DNA of 64,000 bases from Maratus speciosus (GCA_963932465.1 OZ010791.1:155169915-155233914); one strand, 5' to 3'. Shown: positions 48,010-60,734, counted from the first letter of the stretch. Notes: a model not told the origin generated them from the sequence alone. Numbers and translations: made by a program.

Positions 48010-48559
48010 CTACTCAGCGACGAAAAGAAGTGCAATCTGGATTGCTGTGATGACTGGAATAGTAATTTGCATGACCAGAAGACAGCCAAATACTTTCTTC
48101 ATAAGTCTCTGATGGTTTTGGGGCGAATGGCTCTAATAGTTAAACCTGCCTGGTATTATTTCTCTATGGAAAACAAAATTCAAGAAAGTATCAAGACACA
48201 TTAGAGCAACATCTACTTCCATTTAGTGACATCTTAGAGGGTCCTGGGTGGATATCTCAACACGACAGTGCTTCAATCCACAACTTACAAAGTACGGAAC
48301 AGTGGCTTTCTGCCCAAAATGTTAACACATTAGACTGACCATATTTAATCCTGGGCCAATTGAGAATATTTTGGGTGTCGTAACCGTTGATGTAGACAAG
48401 AATGGAAAGCAATATGACTCTACTAAAGAACTAAAGTTGACCCTTGAAAAAGCATGGTATTCTCTACCACCAGTAATATTTCTAAAACTAATTTATTCAG
48501 CGGATACACAATTATTTACTGTTATCCGTAATCAGGGAAATTCTATTCATAAATATTAG
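48010..48559 (+). pseudogene. Tc3-like transposase, catalytic and C-terminal fragment
   Basis: Reads LSDEKKCNLD (first catalytic Asp region), then LHDQKTAKYF, a decayed WISQHDSASIHN (second Asp region, FQQDNASIH in relatives), a decayed NPIENILG, and finally a 62-codon clean stretch (48371-48559) with NGKQYDSTKELK and the terminal KY. At least three frameshifts or stops. The terminal TAG codon lies at the edge of the neighbouring mariner insertion and uses its TA. Confidence 0.82.
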
Positions 48560-48929
48560 GTTGAGCAAAACGTTCTGGGAAATTTTTAATCTAATAGTTA
48601 CCAGAATTTGTATCGTATAGAGGAGTAATAGTGGTATATTTACAAGAGTTCAGGAACTTTGGCTCAAAAAAATTTTGAACAGTATGATTTGCGTGTGTTG
48701 ACCCGGCATTATTAGAGAAAAGGTCTAACGATTCTGAAAGCCGTCGATGAGATCAAAGAGGATGAAGGTGCTGGTAACAGCGACAAACTTAGCCAGCAAA
48801 TCCGGAATCTGGCAGAAAGTCGTGGACTATGATGGTCTCTACTTTAAAGAATAGTCCTTGTTGCTTTTGTTGTTAATTTGCGCATAACAACGCAACTTTC
48901 ACAAATTTCCCAGAACTTTTAGCTCAACC
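48559..48929 (+). mobile_element. Deleted mariner element (371 bp)
   Basis: Ends GGTTGAGCAAAACGTTCTGGG and its complement, flanked by TA. Keeps 5' leader, a short interior and the last codons (VVDYDGLYFKE-stop type) of a mariner transposase. Same family as 29782-30305 with a different internal deletion. Confidence 0.9.
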
Positions 48930-49619
48930 TAGTAGCATCGTGTAAAAGAGTTAAATGATGCATTATTTCCGATGCGCCTAAACTTTTGAGACACTGTTTA
49001 CCTAGATTTTTATGATTTTTTATCTACTGCTAATATACCCTTTTATTCCTTTTGACATAATTTTTTGGAATAATTTTCCAGCATCTAATAAATAAACAAC
49101 ATGTCTATGTTTAATCCTGTATTGTTATTTGATAAACGATCATTTTCATATTCTGCCTAAACTTTTGAGACCGACTGTATGAAAATCCAATAAAACAGCT
49201 AACGTATTAAAACATATGCATTTATGAAATAAAGCATACCATAACCGTAATGTTCGATAACTGCGGCGCTATAGTATTAAAAACGTTTACTCTCTTTTCG
49301 AGGATTCTATCAGACTTCTTTGATGCTTGGGAAAAGTATTTCTCTTTGATTTTTTCCCCATCATTTTTAAATAAAATATTAACTGTTTGTTTTGCTGGGT
49401 GAACATACAAATGTTAAAGGAATATTCTCGAGAAACATGAGAGAAACGCAAATAGAAGAAATGGGTCCTTTCAATAAACTGAGACGTTTGAATATTTTAG
49501 TCCTTTCAAAACCTGGGGAATCAGATTAAAGAATAGATGAGTTTCGAAAAATATTTACGAATACCTTATAATATAAATACTCGTAGGTTGAGAGTTAATG
49601 CGTGAATAAGGTATAATAT

Positions 49620-49780
49620 TTATATTATATTTTAAAGATTAATGATGCATATACATGATATTTGTAAACTATTCTAAGTAAAATACATGATATTTGTCGT
49701 AAAATAACTAGAACGAAAAATCATGCATCCGACAAAGATTCTGAAGCACTTTCTTATTAATGATGCATATACAACATATT
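49620..49780. repeat. Tandem repeats around family A copy 2
   Basis: Segments with attaatgatgcatatacaaca and gaacgaaaaatcatgcatcc repeat on both sides of the family A copy (for example 49755, 50900, 50990), showing a tandem array that was split by the insertion. Confidence 0.7.
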
Positions 49781-49781
49781 T

Positions 49782-50885
49782 GGTGCATTCTCACAATCTT
49801 TTGACTTTCATGTCCCTAAATAATAATTTTTATTTTAATTCACTTTTTTTTTCATATACTGGGGAACATCTCATTTCATGAGTGTATAACAATATTAGCG
49901 AGATAAATAAGTTTTGGACGATGTTGGGGGTCCAAATACCAGGAAAACTCCCATACCGTCCCGTGTCCCGGATGCTGATTTTTAAGTTTGGAGCTCTCTG
50001 TATAAAATTGTTTCAATAAAAGTAATTTGATGTAATTTTTTTCCGAAACTGGGACAATTGTTTTATATAAATATGTAGCAAAAAATTAACCTGCACACAT
50101 TTTTACGGTTGATATTATTTTTTGAGCTTTGTCCCTGGGTTTTTCATCCTTACCGTCCCTCTTGCTAAACTTATATAGACAATCACTTCGGATGCAGCCA
50201 CAGAATTTTTTTTAAAGTTTTTTCTCATGCAAAAGTACGCTAGAGAAAGAATGTCAAAAATTCTTTGACAGGAAATTTACTGCAGAATTTAAATCAGCAT
50301 TTAAATATCAATTTCAAGATCGTGGCTTTATTGGTAGTCTTACCGTCCCCAAGGTTTATTCCTGCACTTTTCGAGGTAAATTAAAAAAAAAATAATAATC
50401 CAGTGTTAACAACTGTTTCTAAAAATCAATGAACATTGTGGCTATCACTTAGTCTTAACATGATTGGTCTAAAATAGGTGGTAATTTTCCTTACCGTTCC
50501 ATCCTCACCGTCCCTTTTTTTCACCATTTCGTCCCCTTTTTTTTACCTTACCGTCCCTTCTTTAATACCCCTTTAAGAGAATGTTATACCAAAATTTTGT
50601 ACTGAAAATACTACATTGTTATTATTTCTTATTTGAATGTCCTGTGGGGACTATGCAAATTCATTATAAGTAAAAATTTCGAAGAAAATAAAAAAGTTTT
50701 AAGGGTAAAATGGTAAGGAAAATTAAACTCGCAAAGTTCAATTTTCCATAACATAAGTTTAACATAAACCTCAGTTAAATAAAAAGTTTTTCACTGCTAG
50801 CCATTTTTTCTTTATTTTGAATCATTAAGGCATTCGTCTATCAGATTAAAATGTTATTTTAGCAAATTTAATTTCGCCATAGATT
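49782..50885. mobile_element. Family A TIR element, copy 2 (right TIR lost)
   Basis: Colinear with copy 1. Left end gtgcattctcacaatctttt. The right end stops at about 50885 before the terminal repeat. Non-coding. Confidence 0.8.
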
Positions 50886-51289
50886 ATGAAACGCTTTCTT
50901 ATTAATGATGCATATACAGCATATTTGTAGACTACTTCATTAAAGTAACAAGAACAAAAAGTCATGGGCTAATTCAGTAAAATAACAAGAACAAAAAATC
51001 ATGCATCCGACATAGATTATGAAACACTTTCATATACTAACAGAATAATATTAAGAAATTTCCCTTTTTCATCCCATGAAATGATATCTAAATAAACAAT
51101 TAAAAAAATACTTTACGCAGTAAAAACTCATTTTCTGAAATCGCTGTCCATATCTGGTTATGCGTGCAAATTCTATCGCGAAGTCTTGTGTGTGATCTAT
51201 GGAATTTGTCTACATAACGTAATACGCTAAAAAATAGTTAAATTTAAAAATACATACCGCAGTTCAAAACGCACTTCCAGCATTTATCA

Positions 51290-51760
51290 GTCATAGTCCG
51301 TTCTGTAACCCAATTTTTTAAATGTCCCTGTAAATGAAAGATATATGCTATGCACTCTATAATCTATAGAAAACATGTTGTAATTCACCTCAGCAATCCA
51401 TATCCATTTTATTATGTTTGAAGTTTGAAGTATCATAGCATTATTAACATGCATCGCAAACGTCTTTTCCCAATAGATCATAATAGAATAGAGTTTTCTT
51501 GTGCGTCACTGTAAACGAATGTAAATGCTATTCATTCTATACTCCACAGAAAGCATGTTGTAGTCCACCTCAGTGATGCATATCAATATCACTATGTTTG
51601 AATTATCTTAACATTATTAAAATGTAATGGAGTTATCTTGTGCGCCCTGTAAACGAAGTATAAATGCTACACGCTTCATTTACAATAGATAACATTCTAT
51701 AATGTACTTCAATAACATATAAAAATTACATGACAATCCGGGCATATTTATGAAAGTTAG
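51290..51760 (-). repeat. Family H modules, reverse orientation
   Basis: Three modules with versions of tgtccctgtaaatgaaagat, tgctat(g/t)cattctataatc and cacctcagcaatccatat, the complement of the 7.5-kb and 56-kb blocks. Confidence 0.65.
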
Positions 51761-52151
51761 AGCACGGTCAGGCGGTCAGAAAAACCGAAAACGTAAATTC
51801 TTGTCAACAATCTTGGAAAGTTTTTAAAAGGCTGATAATATAATATCCATCAAAACAAACAGTTTTTATATAGTCAATCAGGATGCGTGCTGTGGCATTG
51901 CATTTTAGGCGTAAAAGCGTGTTTCTGTCCACGAAGATTTTGTCTAGAGAAAGTTATGCAGAAATGAATTTATCTTTGTTAAAGGAAGTATCATTGTACT
52001 TTCTTGACTGTGCAGCAGCTTCTAGTTATAACACATATATGAGTTTAGCTGATCTTTCTCGAGGTTTTTTCAGTCGCAGTAGATATGTTCAATGTACTAA
52101 ATATGCACAAATTCACTTAGCTCAAATAGCCGCATAAGCTGGTACCATATG

Positions 52152-53646
52152 CACTGTAAAAAAAATTCCTCAACGTTCCTGGGAAAAAATGGGCAGCTGA
52201 GTTGCCCATTATTTCCAAGAAACATTTCTTGAAAATGACTGGTACTTTACTGTATATGTTAAAAACTTTCTACAGAAATGCCAGTAAGTTTCCTGCGAAA
52301 TACCAGGAATATTTCTGTTGACAGCAAAACATTACTGACATATTCAAGGCTGGAGTAGCAAAAAATGTCCAGACCAGGGATCGAACCTGGATACTTGGCG
52401 TGCCGTGCCAATGCCTTACCTGTTAGGCTATCCGGACCGATACCTGGCTGACATAATTCACTCTGGATGTTCGTTCACTTCATTATGACATTACTGACAT
52501 TTCACAGCATGCGGGATCCGCAGACGATTTTTACATTTCCAGTTGACAATTTTCGCTTTATTATCATTATTTGTTAGAATGAAAAAATATTTTGAAATTG
52601 ACATCAAAATTATTATTTATAATTTACACGAAAAAATAAATTTTCAGTTAAAATTCAATAAAGTAAATATATATGTGATATATTGTTTCTGAACTTTGCT
52701 TAAAATATAAAAATATATAAATGTAAATAATAATTAGAAAAAAAATCTAGACATAAAATATTTTGGATTTTCGTCAGTAATTATGCTAGTTTACAAGTTA
52801 GATAAAATACATATAAATTTTCATGAAAAAAAAAACCTAAACGTAATTGTATATTTTTTCCGAAAAAAAAAAATTCAAATTTGCAGCAATTCAAAGTGTC
52901 AAATATATGTCAAATTTAAATCAAATTGTAATAAAGTGTTAAAATATAAAATTAATTAAAAAAGAAAAAAAAAGTCAAGAGGTAGCATCGAACCCGGGCC
53001 GTACGGGTGGCGTGCAAGCTTTCTGCGTCCACACCACGAAAGACACGTTGAAAGCTGCAAACTAATGGGTATTTGAAACGTATGCTAAAACTCGGCATCT
53101 AATTTCTGAAAATCTAAGGCCCATTTGAAGAAATCCTTTCACAAGAATAATTAGAGATAAGAACTCTAAAACATACTTTAAATTAATCAAAATAGGTGAG
53201 AATCATATTTGATTGTCCCCTGGTTAATGCAGATCCAAATAATAGGTGTATTTTTTTTACACAGTCTGCTCGTTAAAGATTTCACAGACAAGTACGAGAG
53301 ATAATCTCTTAGTGATGTCACAGAGGTATTGTATTTTCATCTCAATTATCTTGGCAATAGAGACGTAAAGGATTATGTCGTCTATTGATTTATTTGCATT
53401 CCATATTGATTTTTTTACATTCATTTAAGGAATTCGTTTTCGACACTCGCGCGCGAGCAACGGATTATAGAAAAAAAAATAATAAATGGCGGCCGCAGCG
53501 TTTTGCTGTTTCCAACTTTTGTTCAGGAACGTTTCAGATAAGAAAACCAGAATTTCACAGGAAAGAGCTAAATTATTCTGAAAACCTGATAAAAGGCGAA
53601 ACGTTCCTGGATTTTACATGGAAAGTTACCATTTTTTTTTACAGTG
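52152..53646. mobile_element. TIR element CACTGTAAAAAAA with tRNA-like cargo
   Basis: About 1.5 kb between cactgtaaaaaaaattcc and ...ttttttttttacagtg. Subterminal segments share aacgttcctgg in opposite orientation. Contains one intact tRNA-like sequence (52367-52437), one degenerate B box segment (about 52985-53045) and AT-rich filler. It could be two adjacent elements; boundaries are less certain than for the other TIR elements. Confidence 0.5.
52367..52437 (-). other. tRNA-like sequence, intact cloverleaf, anticodon GGC
   Basis: 71 nt: acceptor GTCCGGA/TCTGGAC (one G-T pair), D stem GCCT/AGGC, anticodon stem TTGGC/GCCAA, T stem CCAGG/CCTGG, T loop TTCGATC. Anticodon loop ACGGCAC places GGC (alanine) in position but with C33 in place of T33. 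The paired stems argue for selection or recency; the loop argues against a translating tRNA. Confidence 0.72.
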
Positions 53647-53850
53647 TGAGCTTCTCCAATATAACTGAGGAGGCACACTCTGTTATCCTTCCCGCAAGAC
53701 ATTATCTCTCAAGAGAGCCTTTTTTTTTTTTTTTTTTTGTAATTAACTGTATTTGTTTTGAGCGACTGCTATCTAATTTCATATGATGACCAACTGCATA
53801 AATAAAGAATAAACCCTCGAGTAAATCTGAAGATTTTAAGTATCTACTTA

Positions 53851-55343
53851 GTCCAGCAATAGGGAATTTTACCTAGCAAAATTAATGGTAGTACTGGAAA
53901 TTGGCTTTCTAGATGTTTTTGGGGTCGCTGAATCTGAATTTGTAACTTCCCACCAAAATTTCCCCCGGCAACCTCCCCAAATTTTGGTAAAAAGATCCCC
54001 CAAAAAGGTTTTTATTAAAAAAATCAAATTTTTTATTGTTTTAGAGAAAAAGTATCTAGAAATTCAGAAAGTAGACAAAATGTCCAACAAATTAGATATA
54101 TGAAATTATGACTTAGGATGAAGGGGAAGGGGGGATCTGCCTCGGAACATGCGCGCGGTGCTGCGTAAACTAAGCTGCGCAATTCCACTTAACCACTCAT
54201 ACGTTTACATTCGCCCTCCCATCTCCCCTCCGAACTTTCTCTATAAGGTTTACTTTAAGATTTTTGGGTCGCTGAATTCGAATTCTTAACTTTCCCCCAA
54301 AAATTTCCCCCCCGAAACCCCCCTAAATAGTTGTTTTTAACTTAAATTTCTTATTGTTTTAGGGGAAAAGCATTGCGAAATTCAGAAACTAGACAAAATT
54401 TGCTACAAGTAGGATATATGACATTATGAATTAGGATGAACGGAGAGGGTGAGGGCTGCCTCTGAACATGCACTGCGGCGCTAAGTCCAGGCAATAGGGG
54501 ATTTTATCTGGCAAAATTAATACTAGTTCTGTATTTCGACTCACTTTATGTTTTTTGAGTCGCTGAATCTGAATTTGTAACTTCTCACCAAAATTTCACC
54601 CGACAACCCCCCAAAAAATTGATTTTTTGAAAAAATTTTGGTTTTTGAGAAAAGCGCGCGGGGAATGTTCCTAGGCAGCCCTCTCTCTCCTACGTCTCCT
54701 ACGCCTCTCTCCTACGTCTCCTACGCCATCTTCCTTTATCCTACGTCATAATGTCATATATCCTATTTGTTGCAAATTTTGTCTAGTTTCTAAATTTTGT
54801 AATGCTTTTCCCCTAAAACAATAAGAAATTTAAGTTAAAAACAACTATTTGGGGGGAGGCGGGGTTCGGGGGGGGGGGAATTTTGGGGGTAAGTTAAAAA
54901 TTCGGATTCAGCGACCCAAAAAACTTAAAGTAAACCTCATAGAGAAAGTTCGGAGGGAAGATGGGAGGGCTAATGTAAACGTGTGAGTGGTTAAGTGGAA
55001 TTGCGCAACTTAGTCCACGCAGCACTGCGGCGCATGTTCCGAGGCAGATCCCCCCTTCCCCTTCATCCTAAGTCATAATGTCATATATCTAATTTGTTGA
55101 AAATTTTGTCTTCTTTCTGAATTTTTAGCTACTTTTCCCCTAAAACAGTAAAAAAATGGAATTTTTTAATAAAAACCTTTTTGGGGGGCTTTTTACCAAA
55201 ATTTGGGGGGTTGCCGGGGGGAAATTTTGGTGGGAAGTTACAAATTCGGATTCAGCGACCCAAAAAACATCTTGAAAGCCGATTTCCAGTACTACCATTA
55301 ATTTTGCTAGGTAGAGTCCCTATACGGTCTCTATTTCCTGGAC
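53851..55343. mobile_element. 1.49-kb palindromic foldback element
   Basis: Left arm (about 53851-54510) is the complement of the right arm (about 54665-55343): ccattaattttgctaggta, gtcgctgaat, cctcggaacatgcgc, ccacttaaccactcatacgt and others. Each arm contains two related modules (gggtcgctgaat...cccaaaatttccccc...), and a fifth, near 54550, lies in the centre. Rich in C and G runs. Frames inside it are palindrome artefacts. Confidence 0.85.
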
Positions 55344-56700
55344 TAACTTGCATCATTGGATTTAGAATAGTTGTTGCAAGATGGAGAAGATCAATACCAG
55401 ATTCTGTTTTAGGTGCGTGCGTAACGTATATAAATGCGTAGCACCGATGGTCATCGTTCGGTCCGTCTGTCTGTCCCTCAACATAAAGCAGAGCAAAAAC
55501 TACCCAAATGTGACTGGTGTGTCTACTATGCAAAATTTTGTCGCGTCATTTCAAATTTTATGAAAATCGGATGTATAGTTTAATTACAGGGACAGTCAAA
55601 AGTTTCCCGTTACATTACGGCCAATCTGAAAAAATTATTTCAAGTGCATTTTAATGATGTTACAGCCTTTCGAACAGAATGAAATTGATATGCACTTATG
55701 AAGTGCACTAAAATATACATTCAGTACAATATGCGGTGCAAAAAATATTTATAAAACTAGTTATAGTATGTAAGCTAGTAAACTAGTTATATTTATAAAA
55801 CTAGTTATAACATCTCATTTGCCATGTTTAACGTGCAATTTCCGACTTGTTTTTATTATTAAATTTGTTTAGAATATTTTTAACACTTTCCAACTTCGTT
55901 GAAAAGTGTTTATGAATTCGGTTTGTCTGTCCGTTCTCTAACTCGCGTAAATATAATCCGATTGTCGTGATATGGATACATGTTATTGGAGTTTACTATA
56001 GCATGTTCGGTATTCAAACTTAAGTGTGTAGCATTTACGATTCATTTACAGTTCCACTCAAAAGAATTCTGTTACATTACGGTCGGTGGAAAAAAAAATC
56101 GTTTGCCGTGTATTTTAATGATACTACAGTATTTTAAATGCATTGAAATTGATATACATCACTGAGGTGTACTACAAGGTTCTTACTATAGAATATGGTG
56201 TGCATAGAACTTATCGTTTATTTGCAGGGACATCCAAAAATTTGGCTAGAGAAGAAAATGAGCAATAATTGAATTATTGAAGCCTATGAACAATAATTGC
56301 TGGAAGTGCGTTTTCAGTTCTGGAATACGTTTTTAAATTTAACTATTTTTTAAATATCACTTGGTGTGCATAAATTCTATAGATCATATACAGGGTTGCA
56401 CAAAAGTTCTCAAAAACAGCCATTTATTGGCAGATATTGCTGAGGGAAAATTTCCAACTGTTCTATGTGTTAAGAACTAAAGTTTAGCATACTATGTAGT
56501 TTGCATGCATATCTGTAAATCATATACAGGGTTGCAAAAACAAAATCGTGTACTTTAAAGACTATTCATGATAATAGCAGAAATTGGGTTTTCAAATTCG
56601 TTATGCGTTTTCCAAATTGTTCATTTAAACGTCGTCTTTCAGCTTAGTAAACTTTGAAGTTTTGTTATAGTATTCTGAATGTGTTGTAAAATGTTTCATA
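55344..56700 (+). repeat. Family H repeat, copy 2
   Basis: Two entries of the head (cggtccgtctgtctgtcc at 55460; cactttccaac..gttgaaaagtg at 55883) followed by acaggga(c)a(c)tcaaaag modules to about 56600. Same module order as at 7545. Confidence 0.65.
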
Positions 56701-57600
56701 ATCTATGCTGCACGCGTGATTTTTCGTTCCTGTTTTCTTTAGAATAAAGATGCGAGGTTTAGTTCTAACACTATATTCTCCCCCATCAAAAGGAAAAGTA
56801 AACTGCATTAATCTCCAAAAATACGGTTGATTAAACCACAAAAATAACATATCTTATTTGAATTCATCAAAATATTCATTTACAAAAATAATTCTAAACT
56901 TCAGGGTTAAAAGTGAGTTAGCAAACAATACATAAATGAAGAAATAAAAAGAAAAATCGATTAAACTTAGAACTTGCAACTCCAGCAATAGCATTTAGAA
57001 ATTTCCTCTCTTTTTGCCTCCATCTAATGTTCAAACTGTCAGTAAAGAAGAAGTATTTTGGTCCTTTATCTTTGTTAGTTTTATTTGTTCAACTTACTGT
57101 ACTTGACGATGAAAACTATTTATAATCTATTTGTTACAAATCTAGACAGGATTATATAAAAGTAAAAATTATTTTTGTTTTTAAATGAAATTGGATTGCT
57201 ACAATTTTTTAGTAAAGAAAACTGACTCTGAAATCGTTATTTTTATTATTTGTTGTAACCGTGAAACCATGACATTTAATATAGATTCCATTAAATACCA
57301 CTTTTTAAATTTCTTTTACTGAGAATCTGATACATGTCTGGCCTGATAAAGTCTCTATATTTTTAGACAATAATTTTTAAATTTTCTTAAAAATCTTTTG
57401 CTTCTAAATCTAAAATTTTGTCCCTGCTTTAATATTTTTTTCAATTAATTTATATCTTTTTTTTTATTTCTTTGCCAATCATTTTTTTAAACGCTGTATA
57501 AAAATACGAAAGATCTTAATAATTTATGATAAATTCAGAACGATCTTTATTTGAAGTAATTATCGTTGAAAGTTTCAAAAAGAAAATAGCTTTATATATA
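56701..57600. other. AT-rich spacer
   Basis: No gene or structured repeat seen. Confidence 0.4.
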
Positions 57601-58399
57601 CAGGGTGCTCATAAAAACCCCTCCCCCTTTATTTATATGTACCCCTAGCGACCTAACCGCTCAACCAATCGAAAGTAAATTTCAGATTTAGTCATTTGAA
57701 GGTATGTGCTCGAGATCGTGATGATTTAAAACAATGGAGTTCTCACTCTTACGCTTACAGTGAAAAAAATTTAAAATTTTCGAATGGCAACACCCTTTTT
57801 TTTTCCTGCGCAAATTCACCAGAGCATGAAAAAACTAAAAATGGCGTTGGGGCGATACACGTATGACTAAAATTGCTGGTGTAATACCGTTGCACCCAAT
57901 CCTAATCAGTTCTTATGTAACGTATTATTCAGCACACTAAAACAAATGATTACATTTTTATTTTCACTATGTGTACACAAACAAAACTCAAAAACACATG
58001 TTAAAACAAATCGCACAACATTACTCAGTTCACAAGTGAAAAAAAAAAAATCGGCTACTGAAAAACATCTCTTGTAGCCACTCCGTTTCTCGCAATGGTC
58101 CTTTTTCAAGTGTTTTACGCCGGCAATTTTTTTCGTATGTGTATCATTCCAACGCCTTTTATGCTTTTTCAATGCGTTGATGAATTTTGCGCATGGAAAA
58201 AATGGGTGTTGCCATTCGAAAATTTCGAATTTTTTTTTTTTACTGTAACCGTAACCGTGAGACCTCTATTGTTTTAAATCATCACGATCTCGAGCGCATA
58301 CCTTCAAATAAGTATATCTAAAATTTCTTTTCAATTGGTTGAGCGGTTGGGAAGCTAGGGGTTCATATATCGGGGAAGTTTTTTTTTATGACCACCGTG
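57601..58399. mobile_element. 799-bp foldback, TIR CAGGGTGCTCATAAAAA
   Basis: Ends cagggtgctcataaaaa and, in reverse, cacggtggtcataaaaa, flanked by TA. Arms of roughly 270-290 bp (ccgctcaacca, atcgtgatgatttaaaacaa, cgaatggcaacaccc). Lies seven bases left of family A copy 3. No transposase. Confidence 0.83.
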
Positions 58400-59316
58400 T
58401 ATATATGGGGCATTCTCACAATCTTTTGACTTTTATGTCCCTGAATAATAATTTTTATTTTAGCACATTTTCCTGTGTTTTTTTTTTTTATTTCATATAC
58501 TGGGGAACATCCCATTGCATGATTGCATAACAATATTAACGAGATAAATAAGTTTTCGACGATGTTGGGGGGTCCAAATACCAGGAAAACTCCTATACTG
58601 TCCCGTGTCCCTGATGCTGATTTTTAAGTTTGGTGCTGTCTGTATAAAATTGCTTCAATAAAAGTAATTCGATGTAATTTTTTTCCGAAACAGGGACAAT
58701 TTTTTTATATAAATATGTAGCAAAAAATTAACCTGCACACATTTTTACGGTTGATATTATTTTTTGAACTCTGTGCTTTGGTTTTTTATCCTTACCGTCC
58801 CTCTTGCTAAACTTATACAGAAAATCACTTCAGATGCAGCCATAGAATTTATTTCAAGTTTTTTTCTCATGCAGAAGTATGCTAGATAAAGAATGTCTAA
58901 AATTCTTTGACAGGAAATTTACTGCAGAATTTAAATCAGCATTTAAATATCAATTTTAAGATCGTGGCTTTATTGGTAGTCTTGCCGTCCCCAAGGTTTA
59001 TTCCTGCACTTTTCGAGGTAAATTAATTTTTTTTTAAAATTTAATCCAATGTAAATAACTGTTTCTAAAAATCAATGAACACTGTGGCTACCACTTAGTC
59101 TTAACATGATTTGCCTAAAATAGGTGGTAATTTTCTTTACCGTACCTTTTTTCCCCCACTTCGTCCCTTTTTTCCTATGCCGTCGTCTTTTAGGTAGATT
59201 TCGTATGAAATACTACCTATTGGCGTCGTTCCTATGTTGGAATTTCTGAAAATTTTTTGCAGATCTACACCGATCATGACCCCTAGATCCCAAAACCACC
59301 CTCAGTAAAAAACTTT

Positions 59317-59356
59317 ATCTATCTATCTATCTATCTATCTATGTATGTATCTATCT
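59317..59356. repeat. (TATC)n microsatellite
   Basis: About ten TATC units with two TATG variants. It is the insertion point of the pogo element here, and its homologue in copy 1 is the insertion point of a different MITE. Confidence 0.9.
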
Positions 59357-59361
59357 ATATA

Positions 59362-60250
59362 CAGTCGGACCTCTATTTAACGAACCTCTATTTTGCGAAT
59401 TTCTCTATTTTGCGAACTTTTACCTCGAACCAAGAACATTTTGCAAATTTCTTCGTAAAATAACCTCCAAATACGAAGTGCATTCTCTATTTAACGAACT
59501 TTTCCTTGGGATCTAAATTTTTTTTCTCCCTATTTCTTAAAATATTACTGGACATTTCAAACTTATTCTTTCTTTTAACACATTTGATGATGATCAATGA
59601 CCATGAAAAGGTCTTACCAGGCATTTAACTCACCGAGAGCAGTAAAACCGTTGTGATTCTTTACTTTCAATCCAAGAAGAGCAAACTTTCAGTATCCCTT
59701 TTAACCCTCAATGGAGCTGCCCCGTGTCCTTAAACTATAGTTTCCCGTTTTCTAGATTGTTGAACATGATCAGTCGTGTTGGTAATTTCGGTTGTTGTAG
59801 CTCGAAAATGTCAAAGCGAAAGTGCTTGAACATCAAAGAAAAAAAATATATATTCTTGATGAGGTGGATAAAGGCATGAAGAAAAAGAATACTGTTTTAA
59901 AATTTGGTATTCCTCCAAACAGCTTATCAACCATAATAAAAAATCGTGATTTTAATGTAAAATTATTTTTTTAACTGAAAATACAATGTATTTCCAGACA
60001 ATGTTTTGTTTCATTCTTATTTCCCTTGCAGGTTTCTTTTTGATGGGTAAAATAAGTAAAACAAATAGATATAATTTATAAAAAAAAAGTGTGACTAATT
60101 ACTTTTTTAATTATATTTAGTGTTTATGGACTTAAAATGTGTTTTACGTAGTTTAAAATATTTTAAAGGGTGACTCTCTATTTAACGAATTTTCCATATA
60201 ACGAACTTTTTTCCGGGATTTAGCGACTTCGTTAAATAGAGGTCCGACTG
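59362..60250 (+). mobile_element. Pogo/Tigger-like element, internally deleted (889 bp)
   Basis: Ends CAGTCGGACCTCTATTTAAC and its complement, flanked by TA. Related aacgaacctctatttt-type motifs are repeated subterminally. Carries only the first part of a transposase gene. Confidence 0.92.
59808..59959 (+). pseudogene. Pogo transposase N-terminal (CENP-B/Psq-type) HTH fragment
   Basis: ATG at 59808 gives MSKRKCLNIKEKKY; after a frameshift in the A run near 59838-59850 it continues LDEVDKGMKKK then VLKFGIPPNSLSTIIKNRD. This is the psq/CENP-B-type helix-turn-helix of pogo transposases (family pattern: KEK..I..E...G..K...A..FGIP.STLSTI.KN). The catalytic DDE part is deleted. Confidence 0.85.
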
Positions 60251-60677
60251 TATATCACTTTCTTCTGGACACGATAACTTCCACAATTCTGCACCAATCT
60301 CTTCCAAACTGATACATAAAATCAATGAGCATAAAATCTCGGCCAAGTTCGTTAATGGGGAAAATCGGACCAAGGGGATGGAAATAGGGAGGGGTTTTGT
60401 AAAAACCAAAAAAAAAACAAAACTTCTTAAATTTTGTACACATCGAATCAGTTTAAAGTTTTTGTTATTTCTAAAAATAGGGCCAAAAATTTATGTATCA
60501 CAGAATTTAGATAAAGTTAAAAATGGGCTCAAGGGGCGCAAAAAATAGGGTTTTTGGGAGAAAAAATTCATAACGTCGTCAATTCTCAAGATATCAAATC
60601 CAATTAATTTTATCATTAATCTCCTTAACATTATCTACAACTTTTATATTCACAAGTTTTTGATAGGACCAATTCGT

Positions 60678-60703
60678 ACCAAAAAAAAAAAAAAACGAAA
60701 ACG

Positions 60704-60730
<27 letters not shown>
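60678..60730. repeat. Long A-rich tract
   Basis: Nearly pure A run of over 50 bases with a few cg interruptions, inside family B. Confidence 0.85.

Positions 60731-60734
<4 letters not shown>

Larger units (their letters stand above)
46224..48997 (+). mobile_element. Tc3-like transposon relic with nested insertions
   Basis: Left end cactgtctcaaatgtttagg and right end gcctaaacttttgagacactgt are inverted matches with three or four differences. Between them lie an N-terminal transposase piece (46347 on) and a C-terminal one (48010-48559), separated by more than 1 kb of inserted repeats including the MITE at 47361, and a deleted mariner directly after the stop codon. A second similar end lies at 49153-49177. 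Confidence 0.65.

Noticed and set aside
51883..52137. 84-codon plus-strand frame
   Set aside because: Balanced composition and a clean start make it the best non-transposon candidate, but no domain, no splice or promoter context that I can defend, and repeats on both sides.
52367..52437. Functional tRNA-Ala(GGC)
   Set aside because: C33, and placement within a TIR element.
53385..53786. 133-codon plus-strand frame
   Set aside because: Crosses the right terminus of a TIR element and a T run translated as poly-Phe; no domain.
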